NCBI RefSeq assembly: GCF_014203045.1
Contig: NZ_JACHIF010000004.1
Span: forward strand, 166,943-230,942
Origin: Prosthecobacter dejongeii
Lineage (GTDB): Bacteria; Verrucomicrobiota; Verrucomicrobiia; Verrucomicrobiales; Verrucomicrobiaceae
Length of the DNA: 64,000 nucleotides
Reading direction: 5' to 3'
The notes beneath the pieces are model-generated. The model worked only from the letters and a program-made list of their open reading frames with translations. It was not told the DNA's origin and did no database searches. The translations under genes were made by a program, and so were the position numbers. This document shows positions 52,985 to 61,243 of this stretch, piece by piece (position 1 is the stretch's first letter; each line of letters starts with the position of its first letter).

Positions 52985-53544
52985 GCCTGGAACTTCCCCA
53001 AACCATTGATCTCGTCTCGGATGAGCACTTCATGCGCGAGGCTCTACGTCTGGCCAAAAAAGCAGCCCGTCAGGATGAGGTGCCCATTGGCGCGGTCATC
53101 GTTCACAAAGGGCAGATCATCGGTCGTGCCTGGAATCAGGTGGAAACGCTGAAAGATGCCACCGCTCATGCCGAAATGCTGGCTCTGACTCAGGCGGAGA
53201 GTGCGATGGAAGACTGGCGTTTAGCGGAGTGTGATCTCTACGTTACCAAAGAGCCTTGTCCCATGTGTGCCGGGGCGATTGTCCACTGCCGGATTCGGCG
53301 GGTCATCTTCGGTTGTGTGGATGTCAAAGGTGGGGCGGCAGGGGGATTTTGGAATCTGCTGCAAGCTCCCAATCTCAACCATCGCAGCGAGATCACGCCC
53401 GGTGTTTTGGCGGATGACAGCATCGCTTTGCTAAAGGCTTTTTTTGCCGATGCGCGCAAGCGGAAAGCTCTGGGCCTAGCCCATACGAAGGGGATTGGCA
53501 CGCCTCCTCAGATATCGGACTCGACGATCTTTGATGGCCCTTAA
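52981..53544 (+). CDS. tadA: TadA-type tRNA adenosine(34) deaminase
   Basis: The protein has 187 residues. Zinc ligands and catalytic Glu are in ATAHAEMLAL (HAE) and EPCPMCAGAIVHCRI (PCPMC). The flanking FMREALRLAKKAARQDEVPIGAVIV and VIFGCVDVKGGAAGG are TadA hallmarks. It converts A34 to inosine in tRNA-Arg(ACG) wobble positions. The C-terminal 35 residues after the deaminase fold are an unusual extension. It overlaps ftsY with ATGA, which suggests translational coupling. Confidence 0.95.
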   Translation: MSLELPQTIDLVSDEHFMREALRLAKKAARQDEVPIGAVIVHKGQIIGRAWNQVETLKDATAHAEMLALTQAESAMEDWRLAECDLYVTKEPCPMCAGAIVHCRIRRVIFGCVDVKGGAAGGFWNLLQAPNLNHRSEITPGVLADDSIALLKAFFADARKRKALGLAHTKGIGTPPQISDSTIFDGP

Positions 53545-53645
53545 ACGGGAGTCCTTTGTCCCAGGTTAGCATGCGTTCTGCCCGGTCATCGGTTTTCTCA
53601 TTTTTTTCTTCCGGTGGCTGGGGGGCATTCGCTAACATCTGAGAC

Positions 53646-54197
53646 ATGAGCGATACGACCTGGCATCTCATCAAAGCGGCTGACAATCAAGAATACGGCC
53701 CCATCACCACCGAGACCCTTTTGGGCTGGGCTAGCGAGGCTAAAATTTCGCCCATGGATAAGTTATCCAATGACGGGCGACAGACCTGGCAGCGGGCACC
53801 CATGATCCAGGAATTGCAGATGGATTGGCTGATCCAAATGCCGGATCAGTATCTTTATGGGCCGACCAATGTCGCCACCATTCAGGAGTTTTTAGCCACA
53901 GGAGAAATTGATGAAAATGTCGTTCTGATCAATTGCGTGGATGCCACGGAATCCCGGCTTTCAGATCAGGCCTTCTTTGGTTTTAGCCCGCATCACACGC
54001 GCAGCGCCGAAACTACCTTGGTGGGTGCCCAGTGGCCAGATCTGCAGAAGGGGAGTGGGGACGCGCTTTTGCAGCAGCGTGTCGGCCTTTTAGAAAAGCA
54101 AATCGTGGAATATCAGCGCTCACTGGATCAATGGGAAACCAGCTACCAGAGCCTGCGTCAGCAATTCATAGAGGCCACTGGGCGCGAGCCGCTTTAA
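53646..54197 (+). CDS. GYF_2-domain protein with C-terminal coiled coil
   Basis: The protein has 183 residues. The first about 50 residues are a GYF_2 domain (WHLIKAADNQEYGPI, ETLLGWASEAKISPMD, WQRAP). A second, weaker copy begins near LIQMPDQYLYGPTN. The C-terminal about 45 residues are a predicted coiled coil (LLQQRVGLLEKQIVEYQRSLDQ). The pattern is of an adaptor binding a proline-rich or disordered partner. There is no signal peptide or membrane segment. It stands alone, 101 nt after tadA, convergent with the TRIC gene. The function is unknown. Confidence 0.8.
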   Translation: MSDTTWHLIKAADNQEYGPITTETLLGWASEAKISPMDKLSNDGRQTWQRAPMIQELQMDWLIQMPDQYLYGPTNVATIQEFLATGEIDENVVLINCVDATESRLSDQAFFGFSPHHTRSAETTLVGAQWPDLQKGSGDALLQQRVGLLEKQIVEYQRSLDQWETSYQSLRQQFIEATGREPL

Positions 54198-54207
54198 CAG
54201 GGAGATT

Positions 54208-54825
54208 TCACTTTTTGGGTCGTGTCTGGAAAGTGGGTAATCGCAGTTTCCAGCGCATGGCGGCGAGCCGCAGAATTAAGATCACCGACATAGCTATATA
54301 GCGATGGCTTTCTGAAGGTGGAAGCCATCGTTCCAGCAACACAAAAATGGTGGCCCCTATGCCCACTGCGGTCGCATAAAGTTCAACCTCCGCTCTCAGG
54401 ACCCAAGGAATTTCACTTCGCAAAACATCCCGGAGGATACCTCCCGCGACTCCCGTGACGATGCCCAGGAGGACTGCTACGATGGCAGGTGAGCCTAGGA
54501 GAAGGGCTTTCTCCGTACCGACAATGCCAAAGAGGGCCAGCCCAAAGGCATCTGCCAAGGTCAATGCTCGATTGGGTATTTCGATGAACCCCGCCAGCAC
54601 AAACGTGCTCACCGCAGCTACAAGAGACCACGTGATGTGGTCAGGAGCCTGAATCCAGAAAACGGGGCGTACACCCAGGCACAGATCGCGTATCGTTCCG
54701 CCACCCACCGCTGCCACGAGAGCTAAAACTACCGCTCCAAAGAGGTCCATGCGTTTTCCCTCGGCTGCAAGCACGCCGGAAATGGCGCATACAGCACAGG
54801 CAGAATACTCAATCCAGGGTGGCAT
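54208..54825 (-). CDS. TRIC-family (UPF0126) cation channel
   Basis: The protein has 205 residues from the ATG at 54825. An upstream in-frame start (54942) would add 39 residues unlike the family's beginning. Seven hydrophobic segments form the two UPF0126 repeats: YSACAVCAISGVLAAEGKRMD, VVLALVAAVGGGTIRDLC and then ALFGIVGTEKALLL, GVAGGILRDVL. The glycine-rich GGG.(I/L)RD motif occurs in each repeat. Bacterial homologues are K+-permeable, trimeric inner-membrane channels. It is divergent from nuoH, about 235 bp apart. Physiological role is unknown. Confidence 0.92.
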   Translation of the reverse strand: MPPWIEYSACAVCAISGVLAAEGKRMDLFGAVVLALVAAVGGGTIRDLCLGVRPVFWIQAPDHITWSLVAAVSTFVLAGFIEIPNRALTLADAFGLALFGIVGTEKALLLGSPAIVAVLLGIVTGVAGGILRDVLRSEIPWVLRAEVELYATAVGIGATIFVLLERWLPPSESHRYIAMSVILILRLAAMRWKLRLPTFQTRPKK

Positions 54826-54996
54826 CTGGTCATTTTGAACCAAAAAACGCAGAAATCGAAGACCAAGTCTGCTCCTTTCTAAAGACATCCATGGGTGATG
54901 GATGTCTCGCAGCATGGTTTTCCCCGTCCGGCAACCTCTCAATTTGGTAAAAAAAGGGTCAAAAGAGGGGGCTTAGGGCCCACAAAAGTGTGAGCT

Positions 54997-55012
54997 TGTG
55001 AAATTTTTCACA
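54997..55012 (+). promoter_or_regulatory. CRP/FNR-type operator upstream of nuoH
   Basis: TGTGA-AATTTT-TCACA is a perfect match to the CRP-family consensus TGTGA-N6-TCACA and lies in an 18-bp perfect palindrome (54996-55013). It ends 8 bp before the candidate -35 of nuoH and is centred about 50 bp before the predicted start. No crp-like gene is visible in the window. Confidence 0.65.
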
Positions 55013-55020
55013 AATTCGGG

Positions 55021-55048
55021 TTGCCCGTCGTAAAGCCTTCCTGATAAT
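55021..55048 (+). promoter_or_regulatory. Candidate sigma-70 promoter of the nuoH-N operon
   Basis: TTGCCC (55021-55026) and GATAAT (55043-55048, preceded by T, an extended TGATAAT) are 16 bp apart. The start would fall near 55055, only about 6 nt before the nuoH ATG, so the leader would be very short. Confidence 0.55.
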
Positions 55049-55060
55049 GCACACGCCCCC

Positions 55061-56329
55061 ATGGCAGCACTTCTCGCCAGCTTCGACTTTGCCTTCCTCA
55101 TCACTTCGGTGGTGAAGATCGTTTTCCTGACCTTTTTGGTCATCTTGCCCATGGTCGCTTACTCCGTTTATGCGGAGAGGCGATTTTCGGCCATCATCCA
55201 GGACCGTGTCGGCCCCAACCGAACCGGGATCCCCTTGACGCTTTTTGGCTTCAAGAAGGATATCCAGATCTTTGGGATCGGGGGCCTGGTGCAGCCCATG
55301 GCAGATGGTTTGAAGTTTCTTCTCAAAGAAGATTTCACCCCGAAGTCCGTCAATACTTTCTACTATTGGTTGGCTCCAGCGCTGACAATGGTCCCGGCAC
55401 TGATGACTTGTGCCGTGTTGCCTTTTGGGAGCGAATTGGATTTTTCATTCCTCAATCCAATGATTGAAAAATTGGGTGGAACAGGCTTTTCCGCACCTGT
55501 GAAGTCTGTGATTGCTGACCTGAATGTCGGGCCGCTTTTCACCTTCGCTATCGCGTCCTTGGGGGTTTACGGGATCGTCCTAGCAGGATGGTCCTCGAAC
55601 TCGAAGTATCCCTTCCTCGGAGGGGTTCGCTCCTCGGCGCAGATGATCTCCTATGAACTGTCCCTGGGGCTTTCGATCATTCCTGTTTTGATGGTGTTCG
55701 GTGAGCTGAATCTCTCTAAGATGTCAGCGTTCCAAGACGCGAACGGTTGGCTCCTGCTGCCTTTCTGGGGTGAAGGTTTGACGGCTGAACGCTGGGTGCT
55801 GCTGGTGCCCATGGTCATTTCCTTCTGCATTTTCACGGTGGCGATGTTTGCTGAGACCAATCGCTTGCCTTTTGACCTGGCGGAGTGCGAAACGGAACTC
55901 GTTGCAGGTTACCATACGGAATACAGCTCCATGAAATTTGCCCTCTTCTTCTTGGGCGAATATGCAGCCATGATCATTGGATCGGGTTTGGCCGTTACCT
56001 TGTTCCTGGGCGGCTGGAGCATTCCTTTCTGGCCCTTCTTTGAATACGTCGGGAACATGATCGGGTTGGATACTGCCTTTGGCTGGCTCGGGAGCAGCTT
56101 TCAGCTTCATTACTCCGCAGGTTCCACGCCTTTTTGGCTTGGACTTCTACACATTGGCGTCTTCTTTTTGAAGGTCATCGTCTTCATTCTTTTCTTCATC
56201 CTCATTCGCTGGTCACTGCCGCGGTTCCGCTTTGACCAACTTATGAAATTGGGCTGGCTGTTCATGTTTGAACTGGCTCTGGCCAATGTCATCCTGACTG
56301 CCGTGATCATGGCCTGCTTCACGAAGTAA
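55061..56329 (+). CDS. nuoH: NuoH, complex I membrane subunit H
   Basis: The protein has 422 residues, longer than the usual 320-340 because of extended loops (for example around LDFSFLNPMIEKLGG and WSIPFWPFFEYVGNMIGLD). About eight to nine membrane helices are visible. Hallmarks are ERRFSAIIQDRVGPNR near the quinone tunnel, QPMADGLKFLLKEDF, and ETNRLPFDLAECETELVAGYHTEY, whose acidic residues form the quinone/proton site. NuoH connects the peripheral arm to the membrane arm. It is first in the nuoH-I-J-K-L-M-N run. The gene before it is an unrelated divergent channel, so nuoA-G lie elsewhere. Confidence 0.95.
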   Translation: MAALLASFDFAFLITSVVKIVFLTFLVILPMVAYSVYAERRFSAIIQDRVGPNRTGIPLTLFGFKKDIQIFGIGGLVQPMADGLKFLLKEDFTPKSVNTFYYWLAPALTMVPALMTCAVLPFGSELDFSFLNPMIEKLGGTGFSAPVKSVIADLNVGPLFTFAIASLGVYGIVLAGWSSNSKYPFLGGVRSSAQMISYELSLGLSIIPVLMVFGELNLSKMSAFQDANGWLLLPFWGEGLTAERWVLLVPMVISFCIFTVAMFAETNRLPFDLAECETELVAGYHTEYSSMKFALFFLGEYAAMIIGSGLAVTLFLGGWSIPFWPFFEYVGNMIGLDTAFGWLGSSFQLHYSAGSTPFWLGLLHIGVFFLKVIVFILFFILIRWSLPRFRFDQLMKLGWLFMFELALANVILTAVIMACFTK

Positions 56330-56341
56330 TTTCCCCCTCCG

Positions 56342-56887
56342 ATGGCAACAATTATCGTCCAACGCCCCAAGCTCGCCTGGCATGAGAGATGGTTCATCTC
56401 CACGCTCGTCAAAGGTTTGAAAATTACGCTCGGGCACGCCCTTAAAACATTCCGCGAGATCGTAGGCGGCAAGGAAAAGGTGACCATGGAATACCCTGAG
56501 CAAAAATGGGATGCCAATCTGCCTTCCTACTACCGGGGTGCTCCCGCTTTGGTGACCGATGAACAGGAACGTGAGCGCTGCGTGAGCTGCCAACTTTGCG
56601 AGTTCATTTGCCCTCCAAAGGCCATCCGTATCACTCCCGGTGAAATCCCCAGCGATGATCCATGGGCCAAAGTGGAAAAGCGGCCGAAGGAGTTCGATAT
56701 TGATATGACTCGCTGCATCTACTGCGGCATGTGTGAAGAAGTTTGTCCTGAACAGGCCATCTATTTGCGTAAAGATTACGCCATCACAGGTGAATCCCGT
56801 GCTGAATTGATGCACAACAAGAAGAAGCTCTATGAGATCGGCGGCAAGCGCGTTGGCCTCGTCAACAAGTGGAATGAATTGAAGTAG
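56342..56887 (+). CDS. nuoI: NuoI, complex I 2x[4Fe-4S] subunit
   Basis: The protein has 181 residues. Two ferredoxin-type motifs carry the N6a and N6b clusters: CVSCQLCEFICPPKAI and CIYCGMCEEVCPEQAI. The N-terminal amphipathic segment lies on the membrane beside NuoH. It passes electrons toward quinone. It begins 12 nt after nuoH. Confidence 0.97.
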   Translation: MATIIVQRPKLAWHERWFISTLVKGLKITLGHALKTFREIVGGKEKVTMEYPEQKWDANLPSYYRGAPALVTDEQERERCVSCQLCEFICPPKAIRITPGEIPSDDPWAKVEKRPKEFDIDMTRCIYCGMCEEVCPEQAIYLRKDYAITGESRAELMHNKKKLYEIGGKRVGLVNKWNELK

Positions 56888-56891
56888 AGCC

Positions 56892-57467
56892 ATGCCTTCT
56901 ATCCTCTTTTATCTTTTCAGCGCGATGACCTTAGGCTTTGGCCTGTTGGTCGTCACGGCGCGAAATCCCGTTACCAGTGCTCTGTCTTTAGCGGGTAGCT
57001 TCGTTGGTCTTGCGGCTCTTTTCTTGAGCTTGGATGCTTACTTCATCGGAACCATCCAGATCCTTGTTTACGCAGGTGCCGTGATGGTGCTTTTCCTCTT
57101 CATCATTATGTTGTTGGATATCAAGGCGGAGGAAGGCAAGAAGCCCAACCTCCCCGCTGTCATCGGAGGTATTGTTTTGGCCGTTATTTTGGCGCTTCAG
57201 ATCGCGACAGTTTGCAGCAGTTTTAGCAACGGAGCTGTTAAAATTAAAGACGCTCCTCTCGTGCTTCAGAAAGCAGGCGAGTTGGCCAAGATTCCAACCA
57301 TTGCTAATGACCTAAAGGCAGGAGTGCTTCCTGATGCCAAACTGATGGGCCTCACTTTGTTTCAGAAATACGGCTTTCACCTCCAGGTGGTCGGTTTGTT
57401 GCTCCTTGTGGGCACGATTGGCGTGGTGGTGCTGAGCAAGCGTGAGAAAGGAGTCAAGGACGCCTGA
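56892..57467 (+). CDS. nuoJ: NuoJ, complex I membrane subunit J
   Basis: The protein has 191 residues with five membrane helices. The TM3 segment with IQILVYAGAVMVLFLFIIML is diagnostic, including the Tyr-Ala-Gly pi-bulge region important for proton coupling. A periplasmic loop between the last two helices (about 105-155) is longer than average. It starts 4 nt after nuoI, and its TGA overlaps the nuoK ATG by one base. Confidence 0.95.
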   Translation: MPSILFYLFSAMTLGFGLLVVTARNPVTSALSLAGSFVGLAALFLSLDAYFIGTIQILVYAGAVMVLFLFIIMLLDIKAEEGKKPNLPAVIGGIVLAVILALQIATVCSSFSNGAVKIKDAPLVLQKAGELAKIPTIANDLKAGVLPDAKLMGLTLFQKYGFHLQVVGLLLLVGTIGVVVLSKREKGVKDA

Positions 57468-57784
57468 TGATCACACTCAATCATTACCTTATTATCAGCG
57501 GGATGCTGTTTGCGCTTGGCCTCGCTGGGGTCATCGCGCGGCGTAACATCATCATCATCTACATGTGTCTCGAGATGATGTTGAGTGCTGCCAACCTCAC
57601 TCTCGTGGCTTTTTCTCGTTTCCGTGTGACGGAGGGGCTGCCTGACTATGCCGCTCAGTCTCTAGTGTTTTTCACCATCACGGTGGCCGCTGCCGAAGTG
57701 GCCGTTGGTCTTGCCATCATCGTTGCGCTCTACCGTTCGAAGCAGAGTGTCGAAACTGAATCCGTCACTAAGCTGCAAGGCTAA
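57467..57784 (+). CDS. nuoK: NuoK, complex I membrane subunit K
   Basis: The protein has 105 residues with three helices. The NuoK signature IIIIYMCLEMMLSAANL carries the essential buried Glu in helix 2. It is a MrpC-like proton-channel subunit. The overlap with nuoJ (TGATG) implies coupled translation. Confidence 0.97.
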   Translation: MITLNHYLIISGMLFALGLAGVIARRNIIIIYMCLEMMLSAANLTLVAFSRFRVTEGLPDYAAQSLVFFTITVAAAEVAVGLAIIVALYRSKQSVETESVTKLQG

Positions 57785-57808
57785 GCGCAACCGAGAATCT
57801 CCCGCTCC

Positions 57809-59713
57809 ATGCCCGCCCCGGACGCCGCCCCCACACTCCCCTCTCTGCTGTTGCTGTTGCCGTTTTTTACGGCACTGACCATTTTGCTTGGACACAAGCT
57901 GCTGAAAAACGCCAGCGTGTTTCTGTCGGTCGCTTCGGCCACTGTTTGCTTTGTGATCAGTGTGCTTTTGCTGCACTCTCAGGATTCCAATCCCGTTCTT
58001 TTGCCGTTCGTCAGCATTGGGAAGTTTAAGATCGCCATTGATGCGCTGATTGATCAGCAGAGTCGTGGAATGATGTTGATCGTCACCTCGATTGGTTTGC
58101 TGGTGCATATTTTCTCACTCGGCTACATGAAGGAAGATGCGGGCAAGATCCGCTTTTTCGGGGCTCTCTCACTCTTCATGTTCTCCATGACTGGAATTGT
58201 GCTGGCCGGTAACTTGGTGATGATGTTCATCTTCTGGGAGTTGGTCGGTCTTAGCTCTTACTTGTTGATTGGACATTGGTTCGAAAAAGCTTCTGCTGCT
58301 GACGCTTCTAAGAAAGCTTTTCTCACCAATCGAATCGGGGACTTTGGTTTCATGATCGGTATCCTGATGTTGTTTGCGGCCAACCATGGCAATGTCGATT
58401 TCGCAGGTGCGGATGGTCTTCGTGAAGGTTTTGCGACAGGGAATTTGCACCATTTTGCTGAGACGCAGCCTTGGTTCATGTTTGCTGCTGCACTTTGCTT
58501 ATTCATGGGGGCGGTGGGTAAGTCTGCGCAGGTTCCTCTGCATGTGTGGTTGCCAGATGCCATGGAAGGCCCAACCCCAGTATCTGCACTTATTCATGCG
58601 GCGACGATGGTGGCTGCGGGTGTGTTCATGCTCGTGCGTTGTTCTTTTGTGATCGAAGCATCGCCAGATGCAGCTCAGGTCATCGCCTGGATCGGCGGCA
58701 TCACTGCTATCTTTGCAGCCCTGATGGCCACGCAGCAGAACGATATCAAACGCGTGCTGGCCTATTCTACTTTGTCCCAACTCGGTTACATGGTCATGGC
58801 AGTCGGTCTTCTCGCCATGCAGGTTGGTGGACATCATCATGAGGCTGGACCAGGCCACCCGGCGATGTTCCATCTTTACACTCATGCTTTCTTCAAAGCT
58901 ATGTTGTTCCTCGGTTCAGGTGCTATCATCTATGCTTGCCATCATGAGCAAGACATGTGGAAAATGGGCGGACTGAGAAAGCACATGCCAGTGACCTTCG
59001 TCACCTTTACCATTGGAACCGCTTCGCTAATGGGGATTCCTGTCATTACCAGTGGGTTCTGGAGTAAGGAAGCCATTCTTGGAGTCGCATTTGAGGTTGA
59101 AGGTGGAAGACCTCTGTTTTGGATCGGTATCGTTACGGCCATGCTGACGGCCTTCTATATGACCCGCATGTTTGTGGTAACGTTCTTTGGCAAACCACGG
59201 ACAGACTCCGCCCACCACGCCGTGGAAGCGCCTGTCATCATGGTGCTACCGCTGATTGCTTTGGCGCTGCTAACGATTCTAAGTCTGTTCGACAAAGTGG
59301 GAGGATGGTTGGAGGCTATGCTTCCACAGCACGCGCAAGATCACCCGACCGTATTCATCGCTTCTATTTGTGCCTTGCTTATCGGCATGGGAGTTGCTTT
59401 TTGGCTCTACCGAGGCAAAGACAAAGATCCGCTGAACATAAAATTGTTCGCCAATAAGTTTTACGTGGACGAGGTTTATGCGGTCATCGTTAAAGTGTTT
59501 CAGGATGCGGTGGCGTGGATTGTAGCAGGGCTTGAGCGTCTGATCGTGGACGGTGTCATGGCTCGCCTTCCTGCTTATCTTGCTGCGCGTGTCGGTTCTG
59601 CCGCGCGGATTCTTCAGGGCGGTCACTTGCAGGGTTATACATTCCTGCTGGGTCTCGGCGTCCTGCTTGTTGTTTATGTTGTCGTGTTTGTCCTGCCCTC
59701 TGTGGGCCATTGA
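57809..59713 (+). CDS. nuoL: NuoL, complex I antiporter-like subunit L
   Basis: The protein has 634 residues. The antiporter fold contains WELVGLSSYLLIGHWFEK with a key acidic residue in helix 5, GKSAQVPLHVWLPDAMEGPTPVSALIHAATMV and DIKRVLAYSTLSQLGYM around the broken helices. A C-terminal amphipathic lateral helix and final membrane helix (YTFLLGLGVLLVVYVVVFVLP) are present, so it is a full NuoL. It pumps protons at the end of the membrane arm. Confidence 0.97.
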   Translation: MPAPDAAPTLPSLLLLLPFFTALTILLGHKLLKNASVFLSVASATVCFVISVLLLHSQDSNPVLLPFVSIGKFKIAIDALIDQQSRGMMLIVTSIGLLVHIFSLGYMKEDAGKIRFFGALSLFMFSMTGIVLAGNLVMMFIFWELVGLSSYLLIGHWFEKASAADASKKAFLTNRIGDFGFMIGILMLFAANHGNVDFAGADGLREGFATGNLHHFAETQPWFMFAAALCLFMGAVGKSAQVPLHVWLPDAMEGPTPVSALIHAATMVAAGVFMLVRCSFVIEASPDAAQVIAWIGGITAIFAALMATQQNDIKRVLAYSTLSQLGYMVMAVGLLAMQVGGHHHEAGPGHPAMFHLYTHAFFKAMLFLGSGAIIYACHHEQDMWKMGGLRKHMPVTFVTFTIGTASLMGIPVITSGFWSKEAILGVAFEVEGGRPLFWIGIVTAMLTAFYMTRMFVVTFFGKPRTDSAHHAVEAPVIMVLPLIALALLTILSLFDKVGGWLEAMLPQHAQDHPTVFIASICALLIGMGVAFWLYRGKDKDPLNIKLFANKFYVDEVYAVIVKVFQDAVAWIVAGLERLIVDGVMARLPAYLAARVGSAARILQGGHLQGYTFLLGLGVLLVVYVVVFVLPSVGH

Positions 59714-59725
59714 TGGAGGAATGGA

Positions 59726-61222
59726 ATGAGCGTTCTCGAAATCGTCATCCTGCTGCCAATTATCGCCGCTCTAGCCATTTGGCTTGGGGCACCAGCTCGT
59801 GCCACCTCGGTGGGTGCGGCTATTCTCAACCTGCTTATCGTCCTGGGACTTCTGTTTCAGTTCAAATCAGCCTCGGCTGGAGGTTCCGGCATGGCTTTTG
59901 AAAGTGCCCGAGTGGTGTTGGACAATCCAGCGATTACCTTCGGAGTCGGTGCTGACGGCGTCTCTCTCATTCTGGCTTTACTGACTGCACTCGTCACCTT
60001 CGCGGCAGTCTGGCAGATCGCTGCGGATAAACCGGCCATTTATCACATTGCATCTTTGTTGATTGCAGGTGGCGGTTTGGGAGCCTTCCTTTCGACGGAT
60101 GTGTTCTTTATCTACGCTTTCCACGAGTTGGCCTTGATTCCCACCTTCCTCATGATCGGTCTTTATGGTCACGGTGAGGATTCTCATCGCAAAGCGGTTG
60201 CCTGGAAAACCACGATCTACTTGGGGGCTGGTAGCCTTGTCTTATTGGCAGGTCTCGCCTGGTTGGTGTTGGAATACAGCGGGGGTCAGAAACTGACTTT
60301 TGATCTCAATGCGCTTCGTGCACAGGCTGCATTGACCCCGTTGCCCGTGGAAAAACAGGGCCTTATTTTCTTTGTCTTGCTGCTAGGCTTCGGCACCTTG
60401 GTCAGCTTGTTCCCATTGCATAGCTGGGCGGCTCCTGCGTATGCGACGGCTCCTACACCTGTAGCGATGCTGCACGCTGGAGTACTCAAGAAGTTTGGAT
60501 TGTATGGCTTGATTCGTATTGCTCTGCCTCTGTTGCCTCAAGGGGCACAAGTCGAATGGGTCCAGCAAGCACTGTTGTTCATGCTTTTGGGCAATATTTT
60601 GATCATGGGCTTCGTCACGATCGCTCAGCGCTCCTTGGATCAAGTCCTGGGAAATTCTTCGGTGATGCACATGGGCTATATTTTCCTCGGCATTGCCGCA
60701 GGTACCGAGATTGCTTTACAGGGCGCTGTTTTGCTCATGTTCGCCCACGGAATCTCGATTGCTCTCTTGTTCGCACTAGCGGGGCGCATGAGGAACCAGT
60801 TGGGAACCTTGGAATTGTCGAAATTGGGCGGCCTTGCTTCCCATGCTCCGATTTTCACCCTGTTGTTTGCTTTCGGCGCTTTCGCTTCTTTAGGTCTCCC
60901 TGGCTTGGCCAACTTTGCTGGTGAAGTAATGGTCTTTCTTGGTGCTTTTGGTAGCAATGGCAGCACAGAATTTGGGCCTATGCAGTGGGCCGTCGTCGTG
61001 GCTCTATGGGGAGTGGTGATGTCCGCCGTCTATATGCTGAGAGCTTTTCGTGATATTTTCCAGGGTACAGCGAATGCTGGACTGTTCATGAATGACCCTG
61101 TGCTAAGCCAGCGCATTCCTTTGATTCTCCTCGCCGCTGCGCTTCTGATTGTCGGTTGCTGCCCTTGGCTTCTGCTGGACCTGCTGAAGTCTTTATCTGC
61201 CGCTAAAGTGGCTGCGATGTAG
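59726..61222 (+). CDS. nuoM: NuoM, complex I antiporter-like subunit M
   Basis: The protein has 498 residues with about 14 helices. Conserved segments are FFIYAFHELALIPTFLMIG (acidic residue in helix 5), SLFPLHSWAAPAYATAPTPVAMLHAGVLKKFGLYGLIR (broken helix 7) and SVMHMGYIFLGIA. A good Shine-Dalgarno sequence (GGAGG at 59714-59718) lies 7 nt before the ATG at 59726, which confirms this start over an ATG at 59710. It is one of three proton-pump modules. Confidence 0.96.
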   Translation: MSVLEIVILLPIIAALAIWLGAPARATSVGAAILNLLIVLGLLFQFKSASAGGSGMAFESARVVLDNPAITFGVGADGVSLILALLTALVTFAAVWQIAADKPAIYHIASLLIAGGGLGAFLSTDVFFIYAFHELALIPTFLMIGLYGHGEDSHRKAVAWKTTIYLGAGSLVLLAGLAWLVLEYSGGQKLTFDLNALRAQAALTPLPVEKQGLIFFVLLLGFGTLVSLFPLHSWAAPAYATAPTPVAMLHAGVLKKFGLYGLIRIALPLLPQGAQVEWVQQALLFMLLGNILIMGFVTIAQRSLDQVLGNSSVMHMGYIFLGIAAGTEIALQGAVLLMFAHGISIALLFALAGRMRNQLGTLELSKLGGLASHAPIFTLLFAFGAFASLGLPGLANFAGEVMVFLGAFGSNGSTEFGPMQWAVVVALWGVVMSAVYMLRAFRDIFQGTANAGLFMNDPVLSQRIPLILLAAALLIVGCCPWLLLDLLKSLSAAKVAAM

Positions 61223-61243
61223 AAACTGATTCTCTCCTGATCC

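Noticed and set aside
59710-59901. Small frame beginning at the ATG at 59710
   Set aside because: It overlaps nuoM in another frame. The GGAGG sequence is placed for the ATG at 59726.
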